A stretch of DNA of 64,000 nt. Origin: a virus. The first letter of the stretch is position 1, and every line of letters begins with the position of its first letter. This document shows, piece by piece, positions 62,501-64,000 of this stretch. The notes under the pieces were generated by a model, which saw only the letters and a list, made by a program, of their open reading frames with translations, searched no databases and was not told where the DNA came from. The stretch spans positions 43,127 to 107,126 of the IMG/VR virus record IMGVR_UViG_3300027971_000031; one strand, 5' to 3'. The position numbers and the translations under genes were made by a program.

Positions 62501-62772
62501 AGTTAATTTCCGCAGTAGCTGTAAGATTATTGTTTGAACAAAACGACCAAATCGTTAGACAACAATTCTTGGATAGTGTTAACCCTATCTTGGATTCAAT
62601 CAGAAGAGACAGAGGTTTATACGATTTCCGTGTAACTGTTTCATCTTCACCTGAAGACTTAGATAGAAACACATTAACAGGTAAAATTTACTTAAAACCT
62701 ACGAAGGCATTAGAATTCATCGATATCGAATTCTTTATTACTCCAACAGGAGCTTCGTTTGAAAATATTTAA
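59545..62772 (+). CDS. 18: Tail sheath protein, gp18-like (enlarged)
   Basis: The contractile sheath subunit begins KVFVSPGVYTSETDLSF, the canonical start of T4-like sheath proteins, followed by LGLVGETIKGPAFEPVFITN and KSYLQQSNQLFVTRVLG. The C-terminal domain has NVRRLLLQARKLISAVAVRLLFEQND and ends with FRVTVSSSPEDLDRNTL and LEFIDIEFFITPTG, also canonical. The protein has 1075 residues against 659 in T4. The extra length is a Ser/Thr/Gly-rich beta region at about 110-400, plus expansions in the middle, likely surface domains on the outside of the sheath. Confidence 0.95.
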   Translation: MATQANQKVFVSPGVYTSETDLSFVAQSVGVTTLGLVGETIKGPAFEPVFITNYDEFQAYFGGTEPVKFYNTQIPKYEAAYIAKSYLQQSNQLFVTRVLGLSGYDAGPSWSLSLIANVDPTTIGSPSNATTFTATFTGTSSGNTITFISGALPAQVQANLNVQYRLQDGSTSTIQEDFNTYLGNIIDTPSLSATTSVVYGAIPDDDYTPLINSYPTVQNPYNCINDFELNDLSSSENDPWLYANFDISSGNNYTGYSFYYVVNSLSSGGSGSFTGTVTGETYTFTGTAYTEFNNMVVGTLRSRGITQYVNSADSIDHGPVYEVGIDYENDNAWVPNNLQLICTGQYSGITDTPYGTFLLSGVTKDNNTFSLETSLLASSAKYITKVLGVDNFGKSRFEVPIYVEEIYQGSLNYAYSQGYIRGLNCDLIALPDARSQSSQSIAWNLEKYQSPETPYLVSELRGNKVYNLFKFISISDGDSANTEVKVSIANLSYNNMSFDVFVRNFFDTDANPVVIEKFTNCNMDPATNNFIAKKIGSSNGEFALISKYIMVEMANEYPIDSLPCGFYGYTQREYEDAAIYPSPYPKFKTKYDYPGEVIANPPFGTPIGGSNTVESPGDIVRRTYLGFSTQYGIDESFLTYKGKQNPQSNWALATDSIKWNYLSKGFHMDSGATVVTIANTSETSGQTAFECGVAEFRADPATQDNPYYFIYSRKYTVCFAGGFDGWDIYREWRTNQDRFQLGQSGYLAGTAPSSRYPTATGDGLFKRIIVQNNTQDFANTDYYAYLLGILTFANPEATNINVFASASIDYINNSNLVEEAIDMIQYSRADSVYICTTPDYQMYTPDSTSSLDIIYSQEAVDNLDNTGIDSNYTATYYPWILTRDTVNNTQIYLPPTGEVCRNLALTDNISFPWFASAGYTRGLVNSIKARQKLTQTDRDTLYQGRINPIATFSDVGTVIWGNKTLQIADTALNRLNVRRLLLQARKLISAVAVRLLFEQNDQIVRQQFLDSVNPILDSIRRDRGLYDFRVTVSSSPEDLDRNTLTGKIYLKPTKALEFIDIEFFITPTGASFENI

Positions 62773-62782
62773 TAAACATAAC

Positions 62783-62810
62783 GGGGGTACAATTAGTACC
62801 CCCTTTATTT
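62783..62810 (+). terminator. Terminator-like hairpin after sheath gene
   Basis: GGGGGTAC pairs perfectly with GTACCCCC around a five-base loop. The T tract is short and interrupted, so it may be leaky and allow read-through to the next gene, whose ATG is only eight bases downstream. Confidence 0.65.
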
Positions 62811-62817
62811 GCCAAGT

Positions 62818-63648
62818 ATGAAAAGACAACTTAGAGAGGGATTTAAGGGTGAGGGAACACCAGATATGAAATATTATGCGTTTGATTGGGATGACAACAT
62901 TGTTCATATGCCAACAAAGATAATGTTAAAAACTGAAGATGGTGATGAAGTTGGTATGAGTACAGATGATTTTGCAGAATACAGAAGTAAAATTGGAAAA
63001 GAAGATTTTGACTATAATGGTGATACCATTGTTGGATTTTCTGAAGAACCATATAGAAACTTTAGAACCGCAGGTGACAAAGATTTTTTGGTTGATGCTA
63101 TGAGAGCAAAACTTGGACCGGCATTTAATGATTTTAGAGAAGCAATTAATAACGGGTCAATATTTTCAATTATTACTGCGAGAGGCCACAACCCCAACAC
63201 TTTAAAACAAGCCGTTTACAATTATATTATTGACGGGTTTCATGGAATAGATAAAGACCAACTCGTTAAGAACCTTAAAAAATACAGGTCGTTTTTTGAC
63301 GAGGAAGATATGACGGACGATGAATTAATCAAATCGTATTTGGACCTTAACAAATATCATCCAGTGTCTTTTGACGATGAAGAAGGTGCTGCCAACCCTG
63401 AAGAAGCAAAAGTTCGTGCTATGGAAGAGTTTGTTTCTTATATTAAGAAAATGGCGAAAAAGTTAAATAAGAATGCCTTTATTAAAAATGATGTATCTAA
63501 TAACTTTGTTCCAGAGCAACCTAGTATTGGATTTTCAGATGATGATATTAGAAATGTAGAAGTAATGAGTAAGCATTTTAAAAATAAACCAAATAATATA
63601 GTTAAGACTTATTCTACTGCTGGAGGCGTTAAAAAGGAATATAAGTAG
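62818..63648 (+). CDS. HAD-superfamily protein with N-terminal LRE/G tag
   Basis: The 276-residue protein has HAD motif I FDWDDNIV with Asp23 and Asp25, motif II in IITARGHN (Thr120), and a likely motif IV GFSDDDIRN near residue 240, so the phosphatase core seems complete, with a large helical cap between. The N-terminus MKRQLREGFKGEG contains LRE/G at 5-8 in the style of the prohead-protease tags seen elsewhere in this genome. It sits between sheath and tube genes, an unusual place for an enzyme. A TTG three codons upstream is in frame, but the ATG at 62818 gives the tag its typical position. The substrate may be a nucleotide or nucleic-acid end, which is inference. Confidence 0.78.
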   Translation: MKRQLREGFKGEGTPDMKYYAFDWDDNIVHMPTKIMLKTEDGDEVGMSTDDFAEYRSKIGKEDFDYNGDTIVGFSEEPYRNFRTAGDKDFLVDAMRAKLGPAFNDFREAINNGSIFSIITARGHNPNTLKQAVYNYIIDGFHGIDKDQLVKNLKKYRSFFDEEDMTDDELIKSYLDLNKYHPVSFDDEEGAANPEEAKVRAMEEFVSYIKKMAKKLNKNAFIKNDVSNNFVPEQPSIGFSDDDIRNVEVMSKHFKNKPNNIVKTYSTAGGVKKEYK

Positions 63649-63700
63649 ATAATAATCTCGACAAAATAAAAGTAAAGAGAAAAATTTTTTAACAAGACTA

Positions 63701-63708
63701 TATTTATA
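63701..63708 (+). promoter_or_regulatory. Late-promoter-like box TATTTATA
   Basis: The box precedes the tube gene by 43 bases. The leader between is strongly A-rich, like that of the capsid gene, and fits high expression in a Bacteroidetes host. Confidence 0.65.
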
Positions 63709-63751
63709 GGATATAAACAACAAAAAAAAAACAAAAAAAAATTAAAATAAC

Positions 63752-64000
63752 ATGGCTGATTTATTAATGAAAATGCCGATACCTTACGAACCGAAACGCC
63801 AGAACCGTTTCATTTTAAGGTTTCCGTCAAGTTTGGGTATCAACGAATGGTTTGTTGAAAGTGCTGCAAGACCATCTATCAAGATTGGTGCAACTGAAAT
63901 ACAATTTCTAAACACATCTACATTTGTTGCAGGTAGATTTAACTGGGACCCTATCAGTGTTAAGTTCCGTGACCCTATTGGACCGTCAGCAGCTCAAGCT
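63752..64000 (+). CDS. 19: Tail tube protein, gp19-like (3' end outside window)
   Basis: The 83 visible codons read as the start of a T4-type tube protein: KRQNRFILRFPSSLGINEW, then SAARPSIKIGATEIQFLNT and AGRFNWDPISVKFRDPIGP, matching the strand order and the conserved GDRTFDDWTVTVMND-like region of gp19. It forms the inner tail tube through which DNA passes. The frame is open at the window end. The position after the sheath gene, with one gene between, agrees with T4 order. Confidence 0.88.
   Translation, partial: MADLLMKMPIPYEPKRQNRFILRFPSSLGINEWFVESAARPSIKIGATEIQFLNTSTFVAGRFNWDPISVKFRDPIGPSAAQA

Noticed and set aside
1-64000. tRNA genes
   Set aside because: I looked in the intergenic gaps for cloverleaf-like sequence with a TTCGAATC-type T arm and found none; the gaps are short and AT-rich.

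Overview
The window is part of the genome of a large T4-like contractile-tailed phage (Caudoviricetes, 'far T4' type), most likely infecting a Bacteroidetes host such as a flavobacterium. The T4-type evidence is portal (gp20), prohead protease (gp21), acidic scaffold (gp22), major capsid protein (gp23), neck and tail-completion proteins (gp13, gp14, gp15 candidates), sheath (gp18), tube (gp19), late sigma factor (gp55) and a family B DNA polymerase (gp43). The Bacteroidetes assignment is inferred from the very AT-rich DNA, the almost complete lack of Shine-Dalgarno sequences, A-rich leaders in front of the capsid and tube genes, and a phage-borne ribosomal protein bS21. Coding density is very high. 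No gene-free stretch reaches 300 bases, and I saw no tRNA, CRISPR array or insertion sequence.

Layout. 1-8353: head module on the plus strand (portal, protease, scaffold, capsid, zinc-ribbon protein) with a reverse-strand bS21 gene inside it. 8389-10546: small accessory proteins, two of which carry N-terminal tags resembling prohead-protease and capsid-targeting sites. 10548-16304: tail/baseplate module on the minus strand. 16320-35335: a long, tightly overlapping, mostly minus-strand block with gp55-like sigma, PhoH, dUTPase, an exonuclease and about 17 sugar-nucleotide and glycosyltransferase genes, including a ColD-like dehydratase, a fucose-synthase-like reductase and GT11/GT10 fucosyltransferase-like proteins. 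35390-38048: five small genes of unknown role. 38101-44621: a plus-strand set of fibre-like proteins, four of which carry Thr/Pro-rich mucin-like tracts. 44704-49243: four glycosyltransferases, the first resembling polypeptide GlcNAc-transferases. 49260-64000: DNA polymerase, neck, a superoxide dismutase fusion, an SNF2 helicase, tail completion, sheath, a HAD-family protein and the start of the tube gene.

How the parts fit. A recurrent TATTTAT(A/C/T) box lies just upstream of the first gene of many transcription units on both strands, and is probably the late promoter read by the gp55-like sigma. The boxes are often only 3-8 bases from the start codon, which implies leaderless or nearly leaderless messages. 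The prohead protease probably matures the capsid protein at an INE/A site after residue 60. The same (L/I)xE/(A,S,G) signature sits near the N-terminus of several unrelated proteins and in the linker of the superoxide dismutase fusion, suggesting a set of proteins packaged into the capsid. The two glycosylation blocks may build deoxysugar-containing glycans and attach sugars to the phage's own Thr/Pro-rich fibres.
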